The position numbers and the translations under genes are program-made. From the NCBI RefSeq assembly GCF_036785885.1, contig NC_092326.1:38526287-38590286 (forward strand): a stretch of DNA of 64,000 bases, given 5' to 3'. Source of the DNA: Coffea arabica. Taxonomy: Eukaryota; Streptophyta; Magnoliopsida; Gentianales; Rubiaceae. The notes beneath the pieces were generated by a model. The model was not told where the DNA came from. It saw nothing but the letters and a program-made list of their open reading frames with translations, and did not search any database. This document shows, piece by piece, positions 32,201 through 44,439 of this stretch; the stretch's first letter is position 1, and the number at the start of each line of letters is the position of its first letter.

Positions 32201-35200
32201 CACTTACCTTGCAGGCAGTTATGTTAGAATGAGAATCCTGCCAACAGCCACCATTGTTTTCAAGGCACTCGTTGGTCTCAAGATCTGTTTGTAAAGCAGA
32301 GAGATCAGATGATGCTACATAAGTACTATTTCTGTCACTAGCAAAAACCATCAGCCATGCAGAGCCAAACCTCCATTTAGACAAATGGGAGGATCAGTAG
32401 TCTCCTTGAATCCAGCGCAAATGGCTTTTAAGACGGCAATCCTCTCTAATTTTCCTTCATGGAGCGAAGAAAAAGTAAATTTAGTTTAGTTAGCAAAACA
32501 AAAATCCATCATTAACTAGAAAAATAGTTTCTTTAGATAATTATATGGTTAATTGTTTGATGTAGAAGCATTTCACATTATATGCTTTGGTCAAACTAAT
32601 TGAAGTATGATCAGAAATGCCACAACCAAATCAGAATTCATTCAGATTGTAAATTTGTTGGAGTTGCAAGAGTAAGTATTACAAATGAAATTCGCAATAG
32701 GGAATATGTCTCAGGAAAACCCATCCCGTTTTCTGAAATATTGTCTCCAATCTTGTGTCATTCTTACTGTGATTGAATTAAGTTATCAATTCAGTTACTA
32801 ATTTTGTTTGGATAAACTAATGCAAGATAATGCTGTTACTCCCAAATGAGTCCTTTTTATCTTCAGGAGAAAAAGGAGGCCAAAAGCTGCAGTTGCAGAC
32901 AGAATCTTGCATCTGATCTTAACTCGAAAAATTTTAATCAGAATGGATGACCATGTCAGCTGGCCAGCATCTTTGAACTGATACAGAAAATTACAAGTCC
33001 AATGTTTTCTCCATTAACCATCCAAAAAGAATGTGGATTAATCTTCTGAAGTAATATCCAAAACTACCAAGGGACTACAAGTATTGAACAACATAGACAT
33101 CTGTAACAAACCTCTGTACTGGACATCGTTTATAACCAATGTTGGCAATATTGTGACATCACCTCGAGATCCTCGACCAACCTAGATTTAACAAGGAACA
33201 AAAAGTCAATGTAATCGTCATTCATCCACCAAATCAGGTCTAATTTTTGTCTCATCAGCGTTAATTTCTGACAACTGAGACAAATAAAATTGAGGTGTGG
33301 AGATTGTAAGAACCTGGAGGTCTTGTTCAATTTTAAGTACTTGATTTTCCACATCAGCTTCGGGGTCACCCATACAACTCTTTATCTTCTCAATCGGTAG
33401 ATCTGATGGACAAGATACGTAAATAATTGAGTATTTTCAAAATGCAAGATCAATTTGTTCTGCAGAAAAAGCTTTTGAGAGCAGAACTTACGCAGCGATC
33501 TCATAACCTCCTCTGCACATTCCTTGCTGTATTTCTTTTGCTTCATTGAACACCTAATGTGGAAGTCTGTCACATAATCCCACCAAACCCAAGAGCGGTT
33601 GCTCTCATTCGCAACTCTGTGCACGCAGAGCTGTCTTAAATTTTCAAATACTACGTCCTTTCCTTGATACCCCATCCCAAAGTCTTGCTCAGGATCAGGT
33701 GCACAGTATCTTCCATGATTGATGCACTGAGACTTGCATTGACTGCTAAGAAGAAAAGCGTGAGGACAATACCAAGTTATGTAGTGTGGTGTGAAACGGG
33801 TGTATCCACCCTTCTCAAGAATCTGAGCATTGCCCTTAAAATTTTTGATGAAATTCATTTGTTCATCACACCGGATTCCACACTCATCATTACTATTGGT
33901 CCACAGCTCATACTCCACCCTCTGATCAGGATGTGGCATTGACTCCGACCAGTCAATTTTTACAACAACATTTGCAGCTTTCTTCAGTGCACCCTTTATG
34001 GATTCACCGACAGAATGATCAATCAAAACTGAAGGGACTCCAATCTTCTCCAAGTATCCATCTGCATCTGAGCTTTCTTCCGGTGAATCCATAGTTATTA
34101 GGGGCTCATCTACGCTATCAGCCACTAAAACTGCAGCAGCACCAGCTTGTTGTCCATTCCATACCTTCAAAGCGAAGTAACATCCTGTAAAGGGCAGAAA
34201 AAAGTTTTAATTAGAGACCACAGCGTTCCATTGCATCATAAAATTGTTTGTTCTAATTACTTGTTATTGGTTTCAATCGGGCTCGTCCATTTATCTCAAA
34301 AAGGTCTCCTGGTAATTGGTATGCAGCTAAAAGGTTCCCTCCACTCTCCCAGAAACCAGAATTAGCATGATTTCATAACAAGACAGGAGAAAAGAAGTAG
34401 AATTTCATCAACCACGGCCAAAACTTGAGATTCCATAAATCTGCAGTGTTTAAATTCCACTTTTGAACCCCTACCAATTGTTGCTCCGTTTATACTGTAA
34501 CCAAAATTATTTTGATTGGATTAGCATTCTGAGTTCATCCAGGACTTTCCGTTAAGCATCAATAATCCATGCACAAAGGATAGTATTCCAGGACCCAAAA
34601 TTGTTTGGGTGCCTCTAGGAAGACACAGATGGGTAATATAAGAACAGCTTGATGCATCAGAATCAACTTATTTCCTCTGAAAAATAAAAAGAAGTTTGCA
34701 CAAATACACCAGAAAAATCAAAGGTTTTAAATTAGGAAACTATAGTTGATTAAATTAAAAAAAAAAGCTATAAACTGCAAATTGATTCTCTGCCGTCGGA
34801 TGATCACATGGCAGAAAGTATCAAGGTTGACCATGAAAACAGAGCAATAAAACAGAGTAACTAAATCTGGACATCCAAAAAGACAATTTAATTACCTAAA
34901 GGACAGAAGCAACACATCAAAATCTTCTAAACAACGTTAAACTCACTTTAAAAAAATTAAAAAGAAATAATCCCACCACCTTAAAGAGCTAACTACTAAA
35001 ATCCCATTCTCCAAATTCTCAAAAATTGTTAAATTGCATATCACATAGACACATGCAGATGTATAAAACTAACAAAAAAAAAAATTGCACCAGGAAAAGC
35101 GACAGGAGAAGAAGAAAGCTGATGATTACCTCCACGATCAAGGAGGAGGATGGTGGGAGTGGAAGACTTTGACCTGAAGGGCTTATCACCCTCAAAAGGA

Positions 35201-35436
35201 GAACAACCAGTAGCACCTGTATCAGGATAAACAACAGTTCCAACCATTGATCCTCCATAGTCAGGCACACCAAAGTTGCCAATAGCAGCATCGTGCTTGG
35301 AGCGAATATCAGAAGGATCAAGTATACTAATACTACTCTTCTCCACCACGAATCTTGCCTCAGTTAAAAAACTAGTACTAGACAATACAAGGGTGGATAC
35401 AATCAAGAAAGCTCTTGAAAACAGAGTATTTGCCAT
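29297..35436 (-). CDS. VSR: Vacuolar sorting receptor (BP-80/VSR family)
   Basis: Type I membrane receptor that binds vacuolar sorting signals and recruits clathrin adaptors at the trans-Golgi and prevacuolar compartment (family knowledge). I place 12 exons, 5' to 3': 35436-35130, 34184-33492, 33402-33314, 33181-33112, 32454-32371, 32284-32208, 32079-31998, 31602-31520, 31427-31364, 31218-31090, 29600-29497 and 29413-29297. They total 1899 bp, or 632 residues plus stop, the usual family size. Features: signal peptide [20 protein letters not shown]; protease-associated domain ([16 protein letters not shown]); central region with WYCPHAFLL and [18 protein letters not shown]; Cys-rich EGF-like repeats ([40 protein letters not shown]); transmembrane [20 protein letters not shown]; and a cytosolic tail with the YMPI tyrosine sorting motif. 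The Met at 35436 is preferred over one 12 codons upstream because it places the signal peptide at the N-terminus. No counterpart follows SF3A1 copy 2. Confidence 0.95.
30360..30823. mobile_element. MITE rich in GAGCTCG palindromes, in a VSR intron
   Basis: Left end AGAGCTGTTAA and right end TTAACAGCTCT, flanked by ATTTAGATG at 30351-30359 and 30824-30832, a 9-bp target duplication typical of Mutator-like elements. The interior is full of GAGCTCGAGCTCG and CGAGTCGAGC strings on both strands and encodes nothing. It lies in the large last-but-one VSR intron. Related sequence is seen at about 46190-46830. Confidence 0.85.
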
Positions 35437-36576
35437 TTGAGATGCTGCAGAAACTGAGACAAGCGTTCGCAAAATTGTGGGTTCTGCTCAGATATAAAGA
35501 AAGAGGTGAAATGAAATGCTGACAAAATGGAAACAGATGGAGGGAAGAGGATAGAACAGGTCTTTCTACAAGGGGCAGTAAATGCTTGTAGTAGAACTAG
35601 TCCAAGTGTTTTTGCTACATGGGATGGATGGATATTGGATGAAGAGAGAGAGAGAGAGAAGACTTCGAAGGAAGAGAAACTGAGAAAAAAAGAAAGGTTT
35701 AGGGGTGGACTTTGGCTTCTATTGCACCTTTTTTCTTCTTCTTGTTCTTGAATTGAATCAATGCTATGACGTAAAGGAAACGACTGGAAAGGTGGGAGAA
35801 AGAGCAAGGAAGAGTTGGAGTGTGGATTGTGGAAAGCAGCCAGGGGAACCACCACGAATGCAACTTCCAACTGAAAATCAAAAGTACAGATTCTAAAAAA
35901 CACTTTTTAAAAAAAAAAAATTGAATAGAACTAACCTAAATTAAGACAGGTTTTTTTTTTTTCAATTGTAAAGTAGCATTTTTCAATCTTGAAACTCTAT
36001 AATTTTTTTTTTAATATTCTACTAATAGGGGATTTATGATACTAATAGGCAATTTCACAAAAAAGGGGAAAAAAAAAAAGAAAAGGCAATTATGTTGAAG
36101 TATTTTATTTACACTACCTACTTCTACTTGTTGCATGCTTACTTTTGTGATTACGTGTATTATTGACTTTACAGCTTTAATAGAAAATGCAATTCTCATC
36201 TTGTAGGCATCAACTGATAATAATAATAATAATAATAAAGAACAGTTTGTTCAAGTAATTACTTGGCCAACCATGATCAAATTTAAAAATTTATGCAAAT
36301 CTATGGACTTTTAGATGTGCATGCATATTTGACAATTGGATGTGTACCTTGTGCGGTCCATGAAATTTTTGTGCTCAATTGTAATTTTCTTAACTCATGT
36401 AACCACCTAATTAGCAATAATGAATCATAGAAACTCATCTATCTACTCACTTATTTACAAAATGTAAACCATGCAAGATCACCCCACAAGTTGAAGGTTG
36501 CACCAATTAAATAATTGATGACTGCTTTGGGATTTGGTGGGATTTCTTGTTAAAAAGTGAATTGAGATTTGTTCAT

Positions 36577-36584
<8 letters not shown>
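35437..36584. other. VSR upstream region
   Basis: Promoter and leader side of the vacuolar sorting receptor gene. It includes a short GA/CT run (35641-35661) close upstream of the start, common in plant leaders, several poly-A/T tracts, and an (AAT)n run at about 36213-36238. No other gene is recognised. Confidence 0.5.

Positions 36585-36664
<80 letters not shown>
36585..36664. repeat. (AT)40 microsatellite
   Basis: Uninterrupted AT dinucleotide run of 80 bp, preceded by ATACATAC. A short reading frame through it is only the repeat translated. Confidence 0.98.
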
Positions 36665-36668
<4 letters not shown>

Positions 36669-38124
36669 TTTCTTCTGTATAAGTTTCCACCTTGAGATTT
36701 GGGTACTCGATACTAAGTACCTCTAGCTTATCAGGCTGCAATTATTTGTAAGTTATAAAAGAATATATAGAAAATTTGAAAATTTCTTCCTGATTATTAT
36801 TTGTAAAATTTTCTTTTGAATTTTTCCCAGAAATAAGTTTGTTACAGGAAGGGAGATTAAAATAGATGAATCAGAGGGTTTTCTTCCAAAATCTGGTAAG
36901 TTATTATCTTACAATAATATATGTTGGTAGAGAGTTGCTGTTATCAACCACACTACAGTTAGTCAATTATACCTTCAATCTTTATCTTACAAATTAAGCA
37001 AAGGCTTGGAGAAGATAAAAAATTGAAAATGACATCGGTACTCCTCAAACGTAATAAAGAACTCTATATTTCTGATTTTACTGGTGAACTCCAATTGGAA
37101 TATCATATATTGCAGTGCCAATTGTCCTTTTTTTTTTCTTTTTGAATTCCATGCTAAGAAAAATGGGACTGCTGGACATATACTATGATTTACCATTCTG
37201 TGTTGGATTTTGCACTTCAAAAAAAAAAAAAAGATCTAATTGAATACCTTAAAATAAACTGTCTACAAATCAATTGGAAAAAACAGAAAGAAGAGAGAAT
37301 CAACAGATGGGGGTCTAGGGATATACTCATAGCTATGCAATGATGAATCCCTTTTGAGGATATTATCATAAAATGCCTCAAAAATCAAAATAAGGAGTTA
37401 AAAAATCTTGATCATAGAAAGGCATGGATGTACTTGTTTCAGGTAGATGGCAATCTGTGAATTCCAGTTGGATTATGAAGATTTTGGGTGATGTATTGTA
37501 AATTAAAATTTCTATTTCCTCTTAAACTTAGGTGCCATGATTCTGTGTCTTTTGGACAATCCACTCTAGCATATACAGTTGGAAGGCAAAGATAAGGCTT
37601 CTTTTATCCATTAAAGGGATAAAAAAGCAGATGCAAAACAACTTAGCGAATATGATAGCCTTATAGTTCGTTTGGATTACTATTTTCTAGAGTTTTTGTG
37701 AAAAATGTATTATAGCAATATGATATATGTGAAGTAAAAAAAAAAGTGATTGAAAAATGTGTTTACGAAAAATGTAAAATTTTTCTCTTATAGCTTCCTC
37801 GAAACTGGTCATCAAGTTAATAGTTCCATTAATATAAATCCATCAAAATACACGAAAAGAAAATGAAATCAATGATATCAAACAAAAGTTTTAAAAATAG
37901 AGAAACATTTTACTTATGGTATGAAATATAGGCCACGTTAATTTGTGTACTACAGAATAAAAATGCAGAAACAAAGATGGAAATTTGTTAATTGTGTATG
38001 TTTAATCGATGATCCCCAATATTGAGAAAAAAATTCGAGCGTTACTAAATATGGGGACTATCGAAATGCTACACATACAAGTTGATGCAAAATATATGGC
38101 ATGATGCAAAATATTACTCTTCAA
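36665..38124. other. Intergenic AT-rich DNA
   Basis: No gene found. A partial GTTTGGATT-type MITE-like stretch with TGTGAAAAATG and AAAAATGTAAAATT occurs at about 37665-37795, without clear ends. Confidence 0.4.
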
Positions 38125-38134
38125 CCCTTGGAGG

Positions 38135-38320
38135 GCCCCCGGGGCTAGATCACGCGGTCTGTGGCTGCTTCCGGCACTCGCAGGTCGTGAGGTCGAACCT
38201 CACTTAATGCTTGGGTGTGGTTGGGGTGGCGCTGTACTCCAGGCGCAGGGGATTAGTCGGGCCGCCTTCGGGTCTTGACCCGGACACCCCTGTGCTGCAA
38301 AAAAAAAAAAAAAAAAAAAC
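38135..38320 (+). mobile_element. tRNA-derived SINE with perfect target duplication
   Basis: 186-bp GC-rich body that ends in a 21-base poly-A and is flanked by a perfect 10-bp duplication CCCTTGGAGG (38125-38134 and 38321-38330). A B-box-like AGGTCGAACCTC lies at about 38191, with an upstream A-box-like segment after GATCACGCGGTCTGTGG. The clean duplication and long A tail suggest a fairly recent insertion. Confidence 0.9.
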
Positions 38321-38330
38321 CCCTTGGAGG

Positions 38331-39747
38331 AGTTTATTCCATTCTCCGAGAATCTATACTTTGCTTTTTATTCTTTTTTTTCCTATAGGGGAGGTGTGAG
38401 ACTTCAGAAGCGAGGAGGGAACATAAAAATTTAGAATTTAGAATCTCTAATTTCACTGAATCAAAACCTTTTCGGCCTCCAAAAAGGCAAATAAGGGCAA
38501 GTGATGCATGGCATATTAATTTCACACAAATCGTTTTCAAGAGTTAGTAAAAGTAAACTCGTTGAAATTCAAACCCATATGGCAAGGCAAAGAGTATTTG
38601 AAGGGTCTGAAGACTGATTCCTTGTTGATGTAAACTAAAGATTTTTTGGTATATTAATTAAAAGATCACATCAACATTGGGAAAACTTTGCTTGCTGTCA
38701 CATATTCAGTGTACTTCAAGTAAAGTTCATGTGATTCTCACCATTATATTGCCCCAGAAAAAGGGCTAATTTGAGTGATCAAGTTTTTTCAGATTCTTCC
38801 ATTAGTCAATTTGTTAGTACATCCATACAGTTTTTTTTTTTTTTTCATGGTAATCGTTTAAGGTTAAAAAAAAAAAACCACTTAAAATTGTGGTGGAAAA
38901 AAATTGTATTTTCCAAACAAAAAAAAAAAAAAAACACCGTTACAACATAAAATTTCATGAAGATCTTTACTTAAGTTAGAACTTAATTCCCCACAAAAAA
39001 AAAAATTGTCTGAAATTAAAAGTTACCTCTCTTAGTTTGTATGGATCGACACAGGTATTCGTCCTCAGTGGATAGAATCCTTCATTGACCTCCACTTTTT
39101 TTGGCCAGACCTTCTTGTACTGCATTTAGCTAGCGTATTGACCCCGAACTGGAAGCCACATAAAATTGTGGTGGAAGTTCTGACTAAACAATAAAGAAAC
39201 AAAAATTTGAAAAAAAAAAATTGAAAACATGGATTAAGCATTTAAAGTTGCCTCAATTAAATAAAATGCTTATTCAGCAAACAAGTAAATATTTTGCCAG
39301 ATGGCCGGTGTAGTTTACCTATAAAGATTCTCTAGGAAAGAGTATTACAATTCTTTAAGGTTCATTAGATCAAACTCCTAAGCTATGTTTCCCAATGTCT
39401 TACAATCAACTCGTAAATTTCAATTAATTTATAAATGAATCTTCAATACACTGACAATGTATACACCGTCAGCATTGAATGCATGATAATTCATCTGAAT
39501 TTATTAACATGATGGTTGTTGGACTCTAAATTTTCTTTTCTTTATTTTTTTTTCCCTTCAAGTTTTCAGTATAGTGGTTGGTCAACCACTGATGAAACCT
39601 TACATACCCCTTCTCTTTTGTTCTGCATTAATTCCGGACTGGAATTCTCGAAGTAAAACTTTGCAATCTCCATTGGTCTTTTTATGGTTCGAGAAAATTT
39701 TGGAAATATAAGCAGCTGTTATTACTTTTCCTTCTTTAACCAAAAAG
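38331..39747. other. Intergenic AT-rich DNA
   Basis: Several poly-A/T runs and no recognised gene or RNA. It lies within the interval (28290-39747) that is absent between the duplicated blocks in the second copy. Confidence 0.45.
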
Positions 39748-40077
39748 CAAAATGACATTTTCAAAGGCAAAAAAGGTTATTCATTTGACAGTTAGGTAAC
39801 TTTTGTGGTCTGAAAATTATTTATTTACAATCATGCTAAACTCTTGTTTTCTTCAGACTTCAGTAGTAGAATGGATTGGACCATTGGAGTTTCGGTTCAT
39901 CACTTTTTGGGCTCTAAGGAGGGCCGAAGGCCCGTGTTTGAGTAATGACGGCCGTATTCATTCGTCATGTTTTAGATATTAATTGTAAATTTCTAGGCTT
40001 TAGCCTTGTAATTTGCACAGTATTGAAATTTTAAAAAAAAAATTAGGGTTTTCACAGTAGTTTCTAGGCTTAGTAGA

Positions 40078-40197
40078 AATTTGTTTGGATATTGGTGTTT
40101 TTGGAGTTGTTTTTGAAATACACATTTACTGTAGCATTTGGATTGTGAAAAACAGTTTTTAAAAAACAGGCCAAAAAACAAGAATCCAAACGGACCC
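40078..40197. mobile_element. Small GTTTGGAT-type MITE, block A only
   Basis: About 120 bp between AAATTTGTTTGGATATTGG and AGAATCCAAACGGACCC, with inverted ends. The equivalent place in block B (about 54725-54745) runs directly from TTAGGGTTTTAGCTTAG to TAGTTTCTACAG. Confidence 0.7.
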
Positions 40198-41989
40198 AGG
40201 GTTTTCTAGGCTCGGTAGTTTCTACAGTAGTATAAACAGATTAGGAGTAGTTTGCACAGAAGTTTAGTTTTGTAGTTTGCACAGAATTATTAGCTTTTAG
40301 TTTAGTAGTTAGCTAAGAAGAGAAAATAAGACGAGCTTTTAACATTGTTCGAGAATTTAAGAAAGAAGTGAAAGGATTTTGAATATAAGCTAGGGATGGG
40401 TAAACCCTATACAACCACTCTTTTTGAAGACAAACTGGACCTTTTGATTTTGAGAACTTTTATAACCACACAGCAAATTTCCTCTCACTCAATTATCCAA
40501 GTTGGAAGGAAAGATTTTTTGTGGTGTATCTCAAAATTTTTTGGGGAATTTACGAAAGAATGTAATTGAAGTAGGGGAACTTTCCATTGGTTGAGAATAA
40601 TGCAAGATCAATTGAATTCTTTCAGGATCCAACTTTCATCAAGGAAGATCAATTTGGGATGGACGGTGAGCTTAAATAAGACGAGCCCATAAATTATTTT
40701 GCTTTTGGAGAAACGGAAATATTATGAACCAGGCAAAAAAGAGTCTCTAACGTACCAAAGATTGACCAAACTCTTCACAGATAGTCCCGCCAATTATCCT
40801 TTGGAATAATTTTAGAAACCTCCCTTGAGGTTTCTAACTATTTCACTGGCCACCTTTTAGACTTCAAAAATTATACTAACCTTTTTTAAATTTATTATCT
40901 TATAACATTTAGGTCCAACCAGCAATTAAAAGGTGATATCAGGAGAGAGAATATAACATGATTCCACCATTGCCTAGATTATTTAGTTAATCTAATATCA
41001 TCTCACACATTAAAGAAAAACACTAGCATCCGCTGTTTATCATCTAGGATCAAATCACATATAGTATCAAAAAATAATATATCATTGTATATATTTCACT
41101 TAATTTAAAATTCAAATTACTTTTTCAGTTATATACCAATTGTTATACATGATCAATAACAAATAATCAAAAAAATTTTGCAACCAAAAATTACAAAGAG
41201 CGAACTTTAATACCATAAAAATCTCGACAACTAACCTTAATATGTTGATAAGGGTATTTATGATATTAAGGTTTGCTCTTTGTAATGTTTCATTTGCAAA
41301 TTTTTTTATTATTTATTGTCGATTATGTTTGATAATAGGTATGTAACTGAAAACAATAATTAGGATCTTGCATTATTTTTTTTATTTTTTGGTAAACAAC
41401 TCATAATATGTTAAAAAAAATTAAGTAAGCTAGAAATAACAAAATCATCATTTTTTTCATACAAATTATGTTTTTATATTTTCAAATTTTGATGTATATG
41501 CATATATTATTGATATGTAGTCATAATAGATATAGCAAATAGAAGCTCATAACCATCATATTTATTTTAAATTTTTTAATAAATAACTTACAATATGTAA
41601 AAAATTAAAATGAACTATAAATAACCAAGTCATCATTTTATCATACAAATTATGATATTTTTAGTCCTTAAATTATAAGATATATGCATATATTATTAAT
41701 GTGCAGCTATATATATATATATGTATGTATGTATATTTTCTACGAGAATATCCTTCTCCGTCCCTTGCCCCATTTAAAATGGGGGAAGAAAAATCCCCCC
41801 ACTTTGGCACTGCCTCGCCTTGCCTCGTTGCTCTCTGGCTCTCTGCGGGACAAGTGTTTGCCATGCCTAACTTTTTTTTTTTTTATTTATTGAAACAATA
41901 GAATTGTATTGATTGGACAAAAGTATATAAAGGCGAGCACATGCTCGATGCTTTACAACGTGCATTTAGCACAGTAGATTGGGATTAAT

Positions 41990-42540
41990 CCACTCTACAT
42001 CATGATAATTACTCAGAGCTTGAGCATTAAATAAACAGCTAAGATAATTCTTATTAATTTTTCCTAGACAAAAGGAGCATTTGTAAAACACAGTACTCAA
42101 TTCACGGATGTCATTTGTCAGGGTAGCTAGCCATATATAGACTGTTTTACCCCCTTGAATTTGCTGCAGCTGGTCTTTATTTGGAACTCCAATGCATACA
42201 AACCTCCATCCTTGCTCTTGACACCTTCAGCACAATGTTGAAATTGACTCTTCTTACATTTTTTTTATGAAAGTAAGAATTCGACAAATAAACCTTAATC
42301 CCCAAAAAATCTTTCAAAAATCGATAACTTTTGAAGATTTTTAAGGAGACTTATCTATCCAAATCCTAACCCCCCAATACCGACCGACGTAGGATGGAAA
42401 CCCCAAGACCGATGTTGAAGTTGACTCTCACTTGCCCTTTCTCTCATCTTCCATCCCATCACATCCTGCCCCCTACTATCGGCTGCTACAATGCGCCCTA
42501 CTATCGGTTTGCCATTCCTGGCTACTATAGGAATATTTGG
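41990..42540 (-). pseudogene. LINE RNase H-like (RVT_3) remains, block A
   Basis: Degenerate counterpart of 56394-56790. It is split by the 160-bp insertion at 42252-42411 and lacks a short stretch around 42216 that is present in the other copy. Recognised by nucleotide collinearity, for example the segment encoding KDQLQQIQGGKTVYIWLA-like residues. Non-functional. Confidence 0.75.
42252..42411 (-). mobile_element. 160-bp retroposon insertion with 17-bp target duplication
   Basis: Flanked by ATGTTGAAATTGACTCT (42235-42251) and ATGTTGAAGTTGACTCT (42412-42428), 16 of 17 identical. Block B has a single copy of this segment at about 56661 and no insertion. A T-run at the left end implies a poly-A tail on the minus strand, so this is a SINE or a truncated LINE end. 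Confidence 0.85.
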
Positions 42541-43358
42541 CTGTAAATTCTTGACTTTGGAGGCCCCTCATCCCGCCTCTCAAAGGATTAGACTTTAGCG
42601 TTTGGTAGCACAATTTGCTGCGGTGTAATTTCGTGGGCCATCCCAACCATAAATAAATGTCAATGGGGTTCGTCACTCTCACTCTAAGTAACCCAGCCGG
42701 CGTCCGCATCTCTAATCTCAACATGAATGCTCGGCTTTGCCTCAAAGGGGATTCCTTAGAGCACCCATTTCACCCATTGCTATAACAATTGGATCCATGT
42801 ATGGTTTTGCTTATCCATTCGCTGTCGTCATAGCCGCTAGTTTTAGCTGGTAATGCTGAAGCAAACGCTGTAGCTGGCCATTTTTCCTCGTGTCCTGACA
42901 ACTTCCGGTCCTTTCTTGCTAAGTATCCCCACTGTGATTTGGGATCTATATATTTTCTAAACTATTATTAGCTGTAAATTTTTTACTTTGGCACTTCCCT
43001 GTCCAAGCTCGTACTTCATAGGGGATTTCAGTAGGGCAGGACAGTTGCTGCAGTGGATTTTCGTGAACGGTCCCAACCATATATAAGCTTGTCCCTGCTC
43101 TATAGGTGGGATTGTGGTAGGGTAGTTTCCTAAGGTAGCTGTTCTTGCACGTTTGCTGGGGCAGTCCCTTATCTATAAGACCGAGAAGTAATTGCATCGG
43201 TGCAATAGCTCACTATCCATCATTTCTTATCAAATACTTTGTAAAATTAAATTGTTCATAAATTGAAATATGATTGGTATTAGTATAGCAAGGGATAATG
43301 TCGGACTTCAAAGTCAGTATAGCTGTACTTTGTCCGGTTGGACCGGTTCTACTAGTCG

Positions 43359-44431
43359 CAATGTTTTAAAAACCGGACCGTTAATCGAACCGGTGAAATG
43401 AAAGGGTCGAGATTCAACCGGTCGGACCGGTTCAACCTCGATTCAATGAATTTTTTAAAAAATAATTTATATAAATATATATGTGCACAAAATAAGACAT
43501 GTAATGGATAATTTAATACTTTATATGATGAAAAGTTTACTATTTTTGAATAACTTGGATTTTTAAAAATAAATTTTTTAAATTATAAGTTAAAACAAAT
43601 AAATTTCATCTCAATTTCAATTATATCTACCAAAAAAATCTTAAATATAATCCAAAAATATCACAATATTTGAAATTATACAAAATTCACGTCTATGAGA
43701 ATTTAGACATTGTGAACTTAAATTTTAATTTACATTTTGGAATTTAAATTTACAATTTAAAAAAGGAAGTTTGGAGTTCGAAGAAAATCAAGAGAATTGA
43801 AAATAGAAATGCAAATTTGATAAGAAACAAAAAATGAGATAAAAGTGAGTGGTTGTGGTATTAAATAAATTGGGTTAAAGAAAAATAATTCTTTTTTAAC
43901 TTTTTTAAATTTAATGGACAAAAACAAAATTAAAATATGGAAGAAAACATCAATAAATTAAAAATAAAGAGGTTTGATTAAAAAATGAGTGGCAAAAGAA
44001 AAGATGATAGAGAGAGAGAGAGAGTGTGTGTGTGTGTGTGTGTTGAAGATTAAAAAGAAAGAGTCATGAAAGGATGATATTTTGTAAAAAAAATGGAACA
44101 AAAGAAATATGAGTGTTTGTTTTATATAAATAAGTTATAAAAAAAAACTAATAAGATGTGATAGCGCAACGGTTACTACATTGGTCTTCTATTACAAAGG
44201 TCTTGAGTTCGAATCTTGATAATTATATTTTGCAAAAAAAAAAAAAAAAAAAGGAAAACTCAAAAACCAGAAATAACCGGTTCAAATCCGGTTCAGCGGT
44301 TTCGCGGTCCGACCGATTTTTGACCAGTTTCTTAACAAAGTCAAACCTGACATTGAACCGGACCGGAGCCATGGCCGGTTCGCGGTTCAACCGGTCGAAC
44401 CGGCCGGTCCGGTCCGGTTTTCAAAACACTG
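43359..44431. mobile_element. Non-autonomous hAT-like element with CCGGTTC-rich ends
   Basis: Inverted ends CAATGTTTTAAAAACCGG and (reverse complement of the right end) CAGTGTTTTGAAAACCGG, flanked by a perfect 8-bp duplication ACTAGTCG (43351-43358 and 44432-44439). The CA(G/A)TG end and 8-bp duplication fit hAT. The core is AT-rich with no transposase. It carries a (GA)n(GT)n microsatellite at about 44010-44042 and a tRNA-like SINE segment at 44158-44252. Confidence 0.9.
44158..44252 (+). mobile_element. tRNA-like SINE fragment inside the hAT-like element
   Basis: A-box-like GATAGCGCAACGGTTAC, B-box-like AGTTCGAATCTTG, then TTTTGCA and a long poly-A. It could be a nested SINE or tRNA relic. 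No target duplication is visible. The acceptor stem does not pair well, so it is not called as a tRNA gene. Confidence 0.6.
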
Positions 44432-44439
44432 ACTAGTCG

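Larger units (their letters stand above)
39748..43333. repeat. Duplicated block A (copy at 54399-58177)
   Basis: Collinear with 54399-58177 from AAATGACATTTTCAAAGG to AGTATAGCTGT, in the same orientation. Shared landmarks are GGAGGGCC..AGGCCCGTGTTTGAG, GGCTTTAGCCTTGTAAT, a TATATATATGTATGTATG run, GACAAAAGTATATA, and LINE RNase H remains. Block A differs by a small MITE (40078-40197), a 160-bp retroposon-like insertion (42252-42411), and a deletion of roughly 600 bp around 42655 that removed most of the phylloplanin-like pseudogene seen in block B. Confidence 0.92.

Noticed and set aside
36550..36741. Tyr/Ile-repeat reading frame
   Set aside because: It is the AT microsatellite translated.
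42476..43197. Short minus-strand frames in block A taken as genes
   Set aside because: They overlap LINE-derived and pseudogene-derived sequence, are not conserved as frames in block B and lack start context.
44158..44225. Functional tRNA gene
   Set aside because: Box A/B-like text is present but stems do not pair well and a poly-A follows, as in a SINE.
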